Notes: generated from the letters alone by a model not told the origin. DNA of 29,757 nucleotides from JBHFEI01 sp041928815 (GCF_041928815.1 NZ_JBHFEI010000027.1:1-29757); one strand, 5' to 3'; positions 1 through 8,205 are shown, numbered from the stretch's first letter. A program made the numbers and translations.

Positions 1-6
1 CGATAG

Positions 7-1128
7 AGCTACGATGAGCCGAAAATCCTCTCTTCTCAACTCAACCAATTTTGTCTCACAGGCGCTGATGTCGGACAGGCCAAGCAACGTCTGTTCGGCG
101 ATGTCCGCGCCGGCCGGGTGCGGTTCCTGATCGGCTCTTCCGAAACGATGGGCACCGGCGTCAACGCCCAGCTTCGCCTGAAGGCGCTCCACCATCTCGA
201 CGTCCCATGGTTGCCGTCACAGATCGAGCAGCGCGAAGGCCGGATCGTCCGCCAGGGCAATCAGCACGATGTCGTCGATATCTTCGCCTATGCCACGCAA
301 GGATCGCTCGATGCCTCGATGTGGCAGAACAACGAGCGCAAGGCTCGTTTCATCGCTGCAGCTTTGTCCGGCGACACCTCGATCCGCCGGCTCGAGGACC
401 TCGGCGAAGGCCAGGCCAACCAGTTCGCCATGGCCAAGGCGATCGCTTCGGGCGACGAACGCCTGATGAAGAAGGCGGGGCTCGAAGCCGATATCGCCCG
501 GCTCGAACGCCTTCGTGCCGCGCATGACGATGACCTCCATGCGGTACGCCGGCAGATCCGCGACGCGGAGCGTGACATCGAGCACGCGAATCGGCGCATC
601 GCTCAGATCGGACAGGATATCGATCGTCTGGTCCCGACCCATGGTGAAAGTTTCACGATGACGGCGGTTGGCCAGCTCTATACGGAGCGTAAGGACGCGG
701 GCCGCGCAGTCATGAAGGAAATTCTGACGCTCGTTCAGCTGCAGCACGTTGGCGAGGTTCATCTCGCGACGATCGGTGGGTTTGATCTCGTCTTCGATGG
801 GGAGCGGATTGGTAAGGACGGCTTCCATTACCAGGCCCTCCTACAACGCACCGGCGCCGACTACGAGATCGATCTGGCCGTTACCGTCACGCCGCTTGGA
901 GCAATATCCCGTCTCGAACATGCGTTTGACGGTTTCGACGACGAACAGCGGCGACATCGTCAGCAGCTCGACAGCGCCGAGCGCCGTCTTGCCTCCTATC
1001 GGTCCCGCGATGGCGGCGTCTTTGCCTTTGCCGAAGAGCTTGCAGAGAAGCGCCGGCAGTTGCGCGAGAACGATGCATTGCTGGCAGCGGATATGATCGC
1101 GGAAGCAAGCCAAGCGTCGGTCGCATAG
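7..1128 (+). pseudogene. 3' remnant of large plasmid helicase-type protein
   Basis: The open frame encodes the C-terminal part of the very large SNF2/DEAD-box helicase-like proteins carried by rhizobial plasmids, often annotated as helicase or DNA methylase and usually well over 1,000 residues. The helicase C-terminal motif VI region is clear: GTGVN near 150-170, then QIEQREGRIVRQGNQ near 223-267, followed by a charged helical tail. The helicase-like reading begins at about position 73 (QAKQRLFGDV). Upstream codons do not resemble the family, and a TAG at 4-6 closes the frame. The N-terminal ATPase half is therefore absent and the rest is probably inactive. The first in-frame ATG or GTG codons (117-118 area) lack a convincing ribosome site. 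A foreign junction at about 60-75 is inferred. Confidence 0.75.
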
Positions 1129-1148
1129 CTGCACTGCACAAAATTTAG

Positions 1149-1181
1149 GTGCATTGCGATGAGAATTTCATCATAACGCAC
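1149..1181. promoter_or_regulatory. 33-bp imperfect palindrome
   Basis: An imperfect dyad centred on 1165 has 12 of 16 complementary pairs. Its arms begin GTGC and end GCAC, and it has a GATGA/TCATC core. It lies 20 bases after the helicase remnant stop and before the terminator at 1265. An operator is possible, but no regulator or promoter could be assigned. The rest of 1129-1264 shows nothing recognisable. Confidence 0.3.
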
Positions 1182-1264
1182 ACAGCTGATGCACATGGCG
1201 GTCACCTCCCAGTTCCGCCGCACCAGCTGTTCCCCTCTGGAGGTTTTATTGACCTTCACACTTC

Positions 1265-1298
1265 ATGGGCCGCGGTTATTCGCTGGCCCATTTTTTTT
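1265..1298 (+). terminator. Intrinsic terminator
   Basis: A perfect 7-bp stem, ATGGGCC (1265-1271) with GGCCCAT (1285-1291), is followed by a run of T residues to 1298. It is oriented to stop plus-strand transcription coming out of the helicase remnant, just before the 3' end of the convergent NYN gene. Confidence 0.85.
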
Positions 1299-1300
1299 GC

Positions 1301-2089
1301 TCAAAGCTCATCTTCCGGCGCGTGCCCATCCGCGGCATTTAGCACCGGACCTGGATCGACAGCGTCCTCCGGTGCGGCTTCTGCTGCTGCCAAGGGCCTG
1401 CGCCGTTTGTTCGGGTTGGGTGATGTGGAGCGGAGGCCGTCGATATGCTCGTGCAGATCGGGTGCGATATTGTTCCACATCGGGTCCAACAGGAAGTCGA
1501 TGCCTTCACGTCTTGCATGTTTTGCGGCGGGCACGAAATCGCTATCTCCCGCGACGAGCACGATCTGATTGACGAGACGCTTTTCTGCGAGAACGGCTAT
1601 ATCGAGACCAATCTTCATATCGACGATCTTCTGGCGTGCATAATAATAAAAATCGTCATCGGTCAGGTCTGCCCAAAGCCTAGTACCCTTGATCAGGTCC
1701 TGCATCACAGCGGGCCTGAGGGTCCATGCCCCGTTCTTCTCATCCAACCGACCCAATCTGAGCGCAGTCTTTCTGTTCTGGCGAAGCTCGGCGTGAAGAG
1801 CTTTTCTGAAAAACGCTTCAGGCTGGGTCGCGAGATTGAACGCCTTTTTGGACAAGGGTGTATGAAGACGCTTTTCGAGAGGCGGGCAATCATAAAAATA
1901 AATGCGATATAGGTCTGCAACCTTGCTGCTGCCCTGCCCTTTGCCACCACGTGAATAGAGGTGTGCAAGACACATGCGGTTTAACGTCTCGGCCACGGCG
2001 CTCGGGTCGTGGCGATCGATGTCAGGATAAACGCTGGCAAACCTGCGCACGAAGAAGCCGCCATCGACAAGAATTGCGGTGGTTTTCAT
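1301..2089 (-). CDS. NYN-domain (PIN-like) protein
   Basis: A 262-residue protein of the NYN family, PIN-like metal-dependent ribonucleases. The N-terminal strand carries ILVDGGFF (Asp9). A second acidic cluster is VDMKIGLDIA (Asp157, Asp163), and AGDSDFVPA (Asp182, Asp184) completes the expected metal-binding set. The C-terminal 50 residues are proline/alanine-rich, acidic and probably disordered. The start at 2089 is chosen because a GGGGGA ribosome site lies just upstream and the NYN fold begins immediately; an in-frame start 22 codons earlier would add sequence encoded by the leader hairpin. A strong promoter lies at 2177-2205. The RNA target is unknown; RNA cleavage is inferred from the family. 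Confidence 0.85.
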   Translation of the reverse strand: MKTTAILVDGGFFVRRFASVYPDIDRHDPSAVAETLNRMCLAHLYSRGGKGQGSSKVADLYRIYFYDCPPLEKRLHTPLSKKAFNLATQPEAFFRKALHAELRQNRKTALRLGRLDEKNGAWTLRPAVMQDLIKGTRLWADLTDDDFYYYARQKIVDMKIGLDIAVLAEKRLVNQIVLVAGDSDFVPAAKHARREGIDFLLDPMWNNIAPDLHEHIDGLRSTSPNPNKRRRPLAAAEAAPEDAVDPGPVLNAADGHAPEDEL

Positions 2090-2110
2090 CAGTCCCCCAG
2101 AAACGGAAAA

Positions 2111-2163
2111 CCCCCTGGGGCGGGTTGACCGTTTATGAAAAGGGGTCAACAGCAACCAGGGGG
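2111..2163 (-). promoter_or_regulatory. Nested leader hairpin of NYN gene (attenuator candidate)
   Basis: In the transcript of the NYN gene, CCCCCTGG (2156-2163) can pair with CCAGGGGG (2111-2118). Inside it, GTTGACC (2144-2150) pairs with GGTCAAC (2124-2130). Four U residues follow at 2107-2110. The structure starts a few bases after the predicted transcription start and ends about 18 bases before the start codon. The run of C could alternatively pair with the G-rich ribosome site at 2094-2098. Termination or translation control is inferred. Confidence 0.45.
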
Positions 2164-2176
2164 GCGATTGAGTGAA

Positions 2177-2205
2177 TAATTATGAAATCACCGGGGAGAT
2201 GTCAA
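2177..2205 (-). promoter_or_regulatory. Sigma-70 type promoter for NYN gene
   Basis: Reading the minus strand, TTGACA (2200-2205) is followed after exactly 17 bases by TAATTA (2177-2182). This places the transcription start near 2170, upstream of the leader hairpin and about 80 bases before the NYN start codon. Confidence 0.65.
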
Positions 2206-2506
2206 GGTGGCAGCGTGAGGTGCCGCCTGTTCACGACTGCAATTGAAATAAGAGAACAGGAAAGAAAAGGGAAGTGAATTCCTCGCAGGTCGGTCAGCCC
2301 GTCGCCGCTGACGCTCAACCGCAACCTCCGCAGCCCGGCCCCTCGCCTGTCGCAGAGCTGACAGCTCCGCTTGGGCTTTACGGCAGGGCCGCTCGGTTGC
2401 AGTTGCGCCGGCCGGCCCGTCCCGCGCTCTGGGATGTGTCTTCGAAGGAATGAAGACATGAAGGAGCAGCAAGCCTGCCGCTCCGTACCCGACAAGGAGC
2501 AAACCG
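2206..2506 (+). other. Long gene-free leader of the ParB-like gene
   Basis: Between the NYN promoter and the ParB-like start there is no convincing gene. The 5' part is A-rich, with a spaced inverted repeat CCTGTTC (2226-2232)/GAACAGG (2254-2260). The rest is GC-rich and ends with the ribosome site AAGGAG near 2495. A stretch near 2363-2400 distantly resembles the leader element found upstream of ArdC, DUF736 and the 10044 gene. Confidence 0.35.
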
Positions 2507-4255
2507 ATGCAGATCCTCAAGATCGATCCCCGTGCGCTGAACGCGAACCCGGACGACGCCCGCCAATCGAAGTCTTCAGCCCAAGCCGATGCGTTGCTGC
2601 TGGCGACGGTCAAGGCTGTCGGCATTATCCAGCCACCCGTCGTGTCGCCGCAGGTGGATGGCGGTAATGGTTATCTGATCCAGGCCGGCCATCGGCGCGT
2701 GCAGGCCGCGATCGCCGCCGGTCTCGAAGAGATCGAGGTCGTCGTTAGTGAAGCTGCCAACGACAACGGCGCCATGCGCTCCATGGTCGAAAACATCGCC
2801 CGTGAGCCGCTGAACCCCGTCGATCAGTGGCGCGGTATCGAGCGGTTGGTCGCCCTTGGCTGGACTGAAGAGGCGATCGCCGTGGCGCTCTCCCTTCCCG
2901 TCCGCCAGATCCGCAAACTGCGCCTGCTCGCCAACGTCCTGCCCGCAATGCTGGACCAGATGGCCCGCGGTGACATGCCAAACGAGCAGCAGCTGCGCGC
3001 GATTGCCTCAGCCTCGCTCGAAGACCAGAAAGAGGTCTGGAAGGCCAACAGGCCGAAGAAGGGCGACACCGCTTCCTGGTGGCAGATTGCAAACGGCCTC
3101 TCGAAAACAAAGATGTTCGCACGCGACGCGAGCTTCGGTGACGATCTTCGCGAAGCCTATGGCATCGAATGGGCGGATGACCTGTTCGGCCCCGCGGACC
3201 AGGACAATCGCTTCACCACGAATGTCGAAGCGTTCCTTGGCGCCCAGCAGGAATGGATGACCAACAATCTGCCGAAGAAGGGTGCGATCCTGGATGTGAG
3301 CAATTACGGTCAGCCGGAACTGCCGAAAAAGGCTGAACGCGTCTATGGCAAGCCGAGCAAGGGCGACCAGACCGGCCTTTATCTCGATCGCGATGGCAAG
3401 GTGCAGACGGTGCATTACCGGATGCCTGAAGCCAAGCCCGCCAAGGGGCAGACCGCGGGTGGCGTGGGCGAAGAGCACGCCGGTGACGCCACTGTGGGCA
3501 AGGCTCGCCCCGATGTGACCCAGAAGGGTCATGACATGATCGGTGATTTCCGCACCGACGCCTTGCATGACGCGCTGGCCCGCGCACCGATCGAAGACGA
3601 CACGCTGATGGCGCTGCTCGTGCTCGCCTTTGCCAGCCAGAATGTCCGGGTCGATTCCGGTGCTGGTGGCGCCCTCTACGGCAGTTCTCGCTTCGGGCGC
3701 CATGCCGCGCGTCTCATCACCGATGAGGGCCGCCTGTCGTTTGATATGGACACGGTTCGCGTCACGGCCCGCGCCGCTCTGATCGATGTCCTGTCATGCC
3801 GGCGCGGTATGTCGAACAGCGGCGTGGTCTCACGCATTGCCGGCGATGCTATCGGCGCCGACAGCTACCTGCCGGATATGGGAGGCGAAGACTTTCTCGC
3901 GTGCCTGTCACGCCAGGCGCTCGAAGGCGCGGCGAAAGATGCCGGGATCGAGCCGAAAGCGCGTGTCCGCGAAACGCGTGCGGCACTCGTCGAGCATTTT
4001 TCCGGCGATACCACGCTCGTGCATGCGAGCGCCCTCTTCGCGCCAGACCCGCAGGACGTGACGGCGCTGCTTCGCCACGCCAAGGCATTGGAGGCGGCCG
4101 ACGAGAGCGCCCTCGCCGATCAGGAGCACGAGGATGATGTCTCGGATGACGAGGCGATCGATCCCGATGCTGATGAGGAGGCTGAAGGCGCCGACGATGC
4201 GTCAACGGACGATCTCGACGACCATGAGACCGCCTACGGCATCGCTGCCGAATAG
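2507..4255 (+). CDS. ParB/Srx-fold protein of plasmid accessory block
   Basis: A 582-residue ParB-like protein distinct from the RepB of this plasmid. The N-terminal ParB domain (about 1-110) shows IQPPVV, the phosphate-binding GHRR motif (61-64) and a box-II-like ENIAREPLNPVDQ (95-107). A helix-turn-helix follows at about 120-142 (EEAIAVALSLPVRQIRKLRL). The remaining 400 residues are specific to this plasmid family and end in a very acidic tail (about 535-575). An AAGGAG site 11 bases upstream supports the start. Such proteins are widespread on rhizobial plasmids; a role in partition, nuclease activity or regulation is not established. No parS site is seen nearby. Confidence 0.85.
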   Translation: MQILKIDPRALNANPDDARQSKSSAQADALLLATVKAVGIIQPPVVSPQVDGGNGYLIQAGHRRVQAAIAAGLEEIEVVVSEAANDNGAMRSMVENIAREPLNPVDQWRGIERLVALGWTEEAIAVALSLPVRQIRKLRLLANVLPAMLDQMARGDMPNEQQLRAIASASLEDQKEVWKANRPKKGDTASWWQIANGLSKTKMFARDASFGDDLREAYGIEWADDLFGPADQDNRFTTNVEAFLGAQQEWMTNNLPKKGAILDVSNYGQPELPKKAERVYGKPSKGDQTGLYLDRDGKVQTVHYRMPEAKPAKGQTAGGVGEEHAGDATVGKARPDVTQKGHDMIGDFRTDALHDALARAPIEDDTLMALLVLAFASQNVRVDSGAGGALYGSSRFGRHAARLITDEGRLSFDMDTVRVTARAALIDVLSCRRGMSNSGVVSRIAGDAIGADSYLPDMGGEDFLACLSRQALEGAAKDAGIEPKARVRETRAALVEHFSGDTTLVHASALFAPDPQDVTALLRHAKALEAADESALADQEHEDDVSDDEAIDPDADEEAEGADDASTDDLDDHETAYGIAAE

Positions 4256-4283
4256 GCTCAAGCCGACACATCTCAGAACCATC

Positions 4284-4308
4284 GCGCCGCCGGCATCACC
4301 GGCGGCGC
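4284..4308 (+). terminator. Strong hairpin after ParB-like gene
   Basis: A perfect 10-bp GC stem (4284-4293 with 4299-4308) has a 5-base loop and is followed by a weakly T-rich stretch. It is probably a terminator or 3' processing stem between the ParB-like gene and the DUF7007 gene. Confidence 0.5.
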
Positions 4309-4338
4309 CTCTGTTTCCAGCCAAAGATGGAGCATCCG

Positions 4339-5220
4339 ATGCCCACGCTCATCTCACAGCAGACCGATCCGATCGCCGACGCGCTCGGTATAGAATTCGC
4401 CCTCAGCGCCGAGGGTTTTCCGGTGGCACGCACCCGCGAGCTCGTACTTGCCATGATCCCCACGACCTCGGGCAGTTTTCTGGCGAGTGCTTGGGCGATC
4501 AAGCGGCCGCTATCGTTACTCAAATGCCAGGACTTCTATCGTCATGACGGTCACCTCGCCGACGAGGCAGCCTTCGTCGCACGCGTTATCGAAACCGCCG
4601 AACATCAGCGCGACTTGCACGATCTCGGCCGCGCCCCGGCCCGAATTTCCTGCAGCACGCCCTGGGGCATGTCGCAGTCGGCGACGATCTATGGCCCGGG
4701 CATTGTGTGCCATGCCACTGCCGGCCATGGCGGCTTTCATCTTTCTTCCGACCGAAACTTTGCTGTGCTGGCCGCGCTCCGCAACGAAACTGGATGGTAC
4801 GAAGAAGATATGGAATGGGCTGTTGTCGCCCATGCATTTCCGGAACTGTTCACGGGTTATGAGCGTCGAGCGGCGGACGAAACCATCCGGCATACCTGGC
4901 CGCAGTTCTGGGAGACGGTCCATGGCCGGTCGCTTGCCGCTGGAGAGTCTTGCGCCAAAGATCGCCAAGAGTTTGAACGGATCCACGCTGACGACTGGAT
5001 CGTGACATCTGCGATCTTCTCCACCCACCACGCCGGGATGACGGAAGTGGTTGCGCGTCGTGGCACCGAGCGGAAGATCAGCGAGGTCGAGCGCCGCTAT
5101 CTGATCGACAGCGCTGAATATGCCAGCCGCAGACCGTTCGGCTTCGTCATCGATGAGGGGCGCCACCAGCTTTACGAGGGGCCGTCCTCCTTCGTCGGCT
5201 GGTCGAGGTCAGCAGCATGA
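4339..5220 (+). CDS. DUF7007-type protein
   Basis: A 293-residue soluble protein. The middle segment, STPWGMSQSATIYGPG followed by ATAGHGGFHLS (roughly residues 105-140), is the hallmark I recall for DUF7007, a family of unknown function on proteobacterial plasmids and integrative elements. A tract around EMEWAVVAH/HAFPELF follows. An ATG at 4327 is in frame, but GGAG at 4329-4332 lies six bases before the ATG at 4339, so the latter is preferred. It overlaps the next small gene by ATGA, indicating translational coupling. No catalytic motif is recognised. Confidence 0.75.
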   Translation: MPTLISQQTDPIADALGIEFALSAEGFPVARTRELVLAMIPTTSGSFLASAWAIKRPLSLLKCQDFYRHDGHLADEAAFVARVIETAEHQRDLHDLGRAPARISCSTPWGMSQSATIYGPGIVCHATAGHGGFHLSSDRNFAVLAALRNETGWYEEDMEWAVVAHAFPELFTGYERRAADETIRHTWPQFWETVHGRSLAAGESCAKDRQEFERIHADDWIVTSAIFSTHHAGMTEVVARRGTERKISEVERRYLIDSAEYASRRPFGFVIDEGRHQLYEGPSSFVGWSRSAA

Positions 5221-5498
5221 GCGCGGCAGGCCCTCCCATCGATGATCGGGCTGTTCTTCACGCCATCGTACGCATCCAGCGCCAGATTGCACATCGCGCC
5301 AAGCGACTGACTGTGTCCGCGAGCGTGCTGGCACGTTGGCGCAGGCGCCAAGGGCGGCAGCGTACCCGCTCCAATCGGGGTTTGCTGCTCGACCACGCGA
5401 CCCGGCTTGCCTTCGAGCGGCGAGCTGAACTCGAGGCAATGATGGATGGGGACACCCATGCGGCAGGCGGTGCTTCCATCGTCACGACCTCGTGCTGA
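5217..5498 (+). CDS. Small basic protein of unknown function
   Basis: A 93-residue protein whose start overlaps the stop of the DUF7007 gene (ATGA at 5217-5220), so it is probably translationally coupled. The centre is strongly basic (RWRRRQGRQRTRS, about residues 40-52), with flanking helices. The 3' third has less convincing composition. I recognise no family. The coupling is the main support; it could be a nucleic-acid-binding partner of the upstream protein, but that is a guess. Confidence 0.5.
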   Translation: MSAAGPPIDDRAVLHAIVRIQRQIAHRAKRLTVSASVLARWRRRQGRQRTRSNRGLLLDHATRLAFERRAELEAMMDGDTHAAGGASIVTTSC

Positions 5499-5914
5499 GG
5501 CGCTGGTGCGGGTGGGCGGAGGTTGGAGCCTGTCTTTTGGAAGCCAATATGCGCGAAGACGACTGCCTGAAGATAGTTCCGGTCGGGCTGTGGCGGTGGT
5601 CGCAAGGCGTCGGTTGTGGGACCCATATCGGACCCTGCCGGTCCTCTCTCGGGTTTGTCACGGTCTTAAGCCTGCTGCCGTTCGTTTCAAGGCCGCTGTC
5701 GCGCCGCATGGCGGCCTCCCGACCCTCCCTTCGCAAACCGTCCTCGCGTCCCGCGCAGGGCCGATGCCCCGCTTGTCCGCAAGGCCAGTCCGCTCGCTCA
5801 GGGCCATCGGACCTGTGAAGCCACCCGTCGGTCGCAGGCTTTGTTCGACCGCACCCGAGGGAGGGCCGGCAGGGAGCCGCCTCTAACCTTCAGGCAACCG
5901 ACAAGGAGACCACC
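5499..5914 (+). other. 416-bp GC-rich gene-free leader
   Basis: No reading frame here has credible coding character or a ribosome site, although one frame stays open across much of it. The last bases hold AAGGAG (5904-5909) for the next gene. Like the other leaders in this block it is long, GC-rich and full of short inverted repeats, suggesting a structured 5' untranslated region. Confidence 0.4.
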
Positions 5915-6511
5915 ATGGCAAAGCCCGCAACCAATCGATCCTCGGCCAATTCCTCGGCACGCGTCGTCCAGCTCCGAAAAGGCGCCACCGTCGAAATGGT
6001 CCGCCTCACCTGCCCCGACAGCGCCCAGGCCCTCAAGATCGCAGAAAGCTTTGGAACCGCTGTCATCGACAGCGACGGGATCCGCGATCTCCACGAGCGT
6101 CTGATCACCGAGACGGCGGACGCTCTTAGCGAAGGCCTTGGTGAACGCGCCATGCAAATTCACTTGCAGCGCATTGTCGGCGCCTATGTCGGCTCCGCCC
6201 ATGGCGCCGGCCAGTTCTACAGCAACGCGGTCACGCAAGCCCGCGATGCGACAGCAAAGGCCGCGAACGAGGCTCGTGATGAGGATCTCGACGGTCCCGT
6301 CGGTTACGACAGCGCGGCCTACCGCAAGCGGGAGTTTGCCGCCGACATGGGCATCCAGGCCCACGCATTGCGCATGGCGGCCGAAGGTGCCGTCGCAGCC
6401 TACAAGCAGATCGTCGGCGAAGCCTGGAAGCCCTTCGATCGTCCGGTCGAAAATCCCGGCCAGTCCGTCGACCGCAAGGCCGCCGCAGCCCAGATGTCGG
6501 CCTTCGACTGA
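5915..6511 (+). CDS. Conserved plasmid protein of unknown function
   Basis: A 198-residue soluble, mostly helical protein with a good ribosome site (AAGGAG, 6 bases before the ATG). The sequence starts with a low-complexity Ser/Ala/Asn segment, then QLRKGATVEMVRLTCPD, a helical centre (LHERLITETADALSEGLGERAM) and a C-terminal YKQIVGEAWKPF segment. It resembles proteins I have seen in rhizobial plasmid backbones, always near ParB-like, ArdC and DUF736 genes, but I recall no functional assignment. There is no signal peptide, membrane segment or catalytic motif. It ends immediately before a tandem hairpin pair, suggesting a monocistronic unit. Confidence 0.7.
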   Translation: MAKPATNRSSANSSARVVQLRKGATVEMVRLTCPDSAQALKIAESFGTAVIDSDGIRDLHERLITETADALSEGLGERAMQIHLQRIVGAYVGSAHGAGQFYSNAVTQARDATAKAANEARDEDLDGPVGYDSAAYRKREFAADMGIQAHALRMAAEGAVAAYKQIVGEAWKPFDRPVENPGQSVDRKAAAAQMSAFD

Positions 6512-6518
6512 CACCCTC

Positions 6519-6576
6519 GCGGCGGAGTTGGCTCCGCCGCATCTCGTTTGAGGCCGTCCTTTGGGGGCGGCCTTTT
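6519..6576 (+). terminator. Tandem hairpins, second with T tract
   Basis: The first hairpin is a perfect 9-bp stem with a TTGG loop (6519-6527 with 6532-6540). The second pairs AGGCCG (6551-6556) with CGGCCT (6568-6573) and runs into TTTT (6573-6576). Together they make a convincing terminator for the 5915-6511 gene. Confidence 0.75.
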
Positions 6577-6690
6577 GTCATATCGGCTGTCGCTGAGGAT
6601 AAGGCAGAGAAATGCGTCCGGGCCGGCCGACGCGGCCCGTCTCTGGCGTCGGTCCTGCAGGAGCAGCCACCATCCCGCAACGGCTTTGCC

Positions 6691-6730
6691 GTCCTCCACT
6701 TCGTTGCGGCCGTTCCGGTGCGGGCCGCCG
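6691..6730 (+). repeat. Leader element copy A (upstream of ArdC)
   Basis: This segment, beginning GTCCTCCACTTCGTTGCGGC and continuing with CCGGTGCGGGCC, matches copies at 8259 and 9949. It sits about 111 bases before the ArdC start. GCGGCC and GGCCGC inside it can form a hairpin. Confidence 0.55.
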
Positions 6731-6801
6731 GCTTCGGGCTCCTGCTTATGGCCTCCGCGACGGACCGCGATCGGCGCGGCTCGGATTGAGTGGAGATAAA
6801 A

Positions 6802-7725
6802 ATGACATCGAAGTCAGAGAACCAGCGGGCTGACATCTATTCCCGCATCACCGACAAAATCATCGAGGAGCTTGCGAGCGGCGTGCGCCCCTGGATGAAA
6901 CCCTGGAGCGCTGCAAACACGGACGGGCGGATCTCTCGCCCGCTCCGCCACAACGGACAACCCTATTCCGGCATGAATGTGATCCTCCTCTGGTCCGAGC
7001 AAATGGCGCGCGGCTTCACCTCGTCGATGTGGATGACGTTTAAACAGGCGGTCGAGCTTGGCGCAGCCGTGCGAAAAGGTGAGACCGGTTCAACAGTGGT
7101 CTTTGCCAGCCGCTTCACCAAGTCACAATCTGATGGAAACGGCGGCGAGGTCGACCGGGAAATCCCGTTCCTTAAAGCCTATTCGGTGTTCAACGTCGAG
7201 CAGATCGATGGCCTTCCCGACCACTATCACCGACCGGCGGCGGTGCGCGATCCGGTCGCGCCCATCGAGCAGGCGGACCGCTTCTTCCGCAATACAGGCG
7301 CCGCGATCCGTCATGGCGGCAACCAAGCGTACTATTCACCGGTCATGGATTATATCCAGATGCCGCCTTTCGAGAGTTTTCGGGATGCAGCTGGATACGT
7401 AGCGACCCTCAGCCATGAAGCAACCCACTGGACAGCGGCTGAACACCGGGTCGGCCGCGATCTCTCCCGCTATGCCAGGGACCGCACGGAGAGGGCGCGG
7501 GAAGAGCTCGTGGCAGAGCTCGGCAGTTGCTTCCTTTGCGCCGATCTCGGTATCGCGCCGGAGCTCGAGCCCCGGCCCGATCATGCATCCTATCTTCAGT
7601 CGTGGCTCAAAGTGCTGGCCGAAGACAAGCGCGCGATCTTCCAGGCAGCCGCACATGCGCAGCGCGCGGTGGCGTTCCTGCACGGGTTACAGCCGGACGT
7701 GGCGGATCTTCGGGACGCGGCTTGA
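6802..7725 (+). CDS. ardC: ArdC-type antirestriction / ssDNA-binding protein
   Basis: A 307-residue ArdC-family protein. The N-terminal domain (about 8-140) has the ssDNA-binding ArdC signature: DIYSRITDKIIEEL, the PWMKPW motif (30-35), LRHNGQPYSGMN and FKQAVELGAAVRKGE. The C-terminal domain is a zinc-metallopeptidase-like fold with HEATHW (205-210) and a downstream acidic EELVAELGS (235-242). Family members protect incoming single-stranded plasmid DNA from type I and II restriction during conjugation. The start at 6802 is preferred over the in-frame GTG at 6790 because GGAG at 6792-6795 is ideally placed. It is the last recognised gene of this stretch before a 640-base region holding only small minus-strand frames. 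Confidence 0.9.
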   Translation: MTSKSENQRADIYSRITDKIIEELASGVRPWMKPWSAANTDGRISRPLRHNGQPYSGMNVILLWSEQMARGFTSSMWMTFKQAVELGAAVRKGETGSTVVFASRFTKSQSDGNGGEVDREIPFLKAYSVFNVEQIDGLPDHYHRPAAVRDPVAPIEQADRFFRNTGAAIRHGGNQAYYSPVMDYIQMPPFESFRDAAGYVATLSHEATHWTAAEHRVGRDLSRYARDRTERAREELVAELGSCFLCADLGIAPELEPRPDHASYLQSWLKVLAEDKRAIFQAAAHAQRAVAFLHGLQPDVADLRDAA

Positions 7726-7739
7726 TATCTGGGAGAAGT

Positions 7740-7916
7740 TTAAACCCGGTCGCCGCTCTCAGCGGTGGCCGGCTCTGTTACCGAGATTGCTGAGGCAGCA
7801 TTATCTGCAGCAATCGTCAAATCCAGCGACCCCCAGATCGACGGCTTCTGGTTACCGGGTTTCAGCTTCCGGGACGGCTTGATCTCGACGACGAATGGCT
7901 TGGTCTGCTTTGGCAT
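7740..7916 (-). CDS. Small conserved protein, MPKQTKPFVVE type
   Basis: A 58-residue protein starting MPKQTKPFVVEIKPSRKLK, then PSIWGSLDL. An excellent ribosome site (GGAGG, six bases before the ATG) fixes the start. Basic N-terminal segments of this pattern occur in small hypothetical proteins of rhizobial plasmids; I know of no function. A 14-bp perfect palindrome lies 32 bases upstream. It is transcribed against the flanking ardC and DUF736 genes, which suggests separate control. Confidence 0.6.
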   Translation of the reverse strand: MPKQTKPFVVEIKPSRKLKPGNQKPSIWGSLDLTIAADNAASAISVTEPATAESGDRV

Positions 7917-8205
7917 TGTTCCTCCAGGCGACGAATCGCAGCGCAACTCTATCGCGATAGACGGGTGTCGCAAGCGGACCATGGCCGAATGCCATACGAA
8001 GGGTGTGGTAATCCTCGTCGTGTCCAGGCAGTTTGCGGAACGCCGGCATTGCCAACCAGGTGGGGCTGGGCATGTGCGGGCCGCCACAGTCATATTCCCT
8101 TGCCTTGATACCAGTGGCTCCAGGTGCGGGCTCGATGGGGCAGGTCTGACCGGTGATCGGCTGCGCCTCGCTCGTTATCCCGCAACGGCGCTGCGAAACT
8201 TTCAT
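7852..8205 (-). CDS. Possible 117-residue protein, unrecognised
   Basis: This frame, if real, begins MKVSQRRCGITSEAQ and includes PSPTWLAMPAFRKLPGHDED and YRDRVALRFVAWRN. Amino-acid composition and third-position GC look protein-like, and it would overlap the start of the 58-residue gene by about 65 bases, as in coupled gene pairs. Against it: the ribosome site AGGGG abuts the ATG, the frame continues upstream without a clear alternative start, and I do not recognise the family. Treat as tentative. Confidence 0.3.
   Translation of the reverse strand: MKVSQRRCGITSEAQPITGQTCPIEPAPGATGIKAREYDCGGPHMPSPTWLAMPAFRKLPGHDEDYHTLRMAFGHGPLATPVYRDRVALRFVAWRNNAKADQAIRRRDQAVPEAETR
7948..7961. promoter_or_regulatory. 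14-bp perfect palindrome
   Basis: TCTATCGCGATAGA lies 32 bases upstream of the 58-residue minus-strand gene. It could be an operator, but it also falls in the doubtful 117-residue frame, where it would encode YRDR. Confidence 0.3.

Noticed and set aside
217..828. Minus-strand frame (203 codons) opposite the helicase remnant
   Set aside because: The helicase C-terminal motifs on the plus strand explain the open frame.
2140..2151. 12-bp match to the left end of the IS21 element (AAGGGGTCAACA)
   Set aside because: It is part of the inner arm of the NYN leader hairpin; no other IS sequence is next to it.
5446..5886. Open frame of 146 codons across the leader of the 5915 gene
   Set aside because: No ribosome site, atypical composition rich in Arg/Pro/Ser, and position in a region that looks like a long structured leader.
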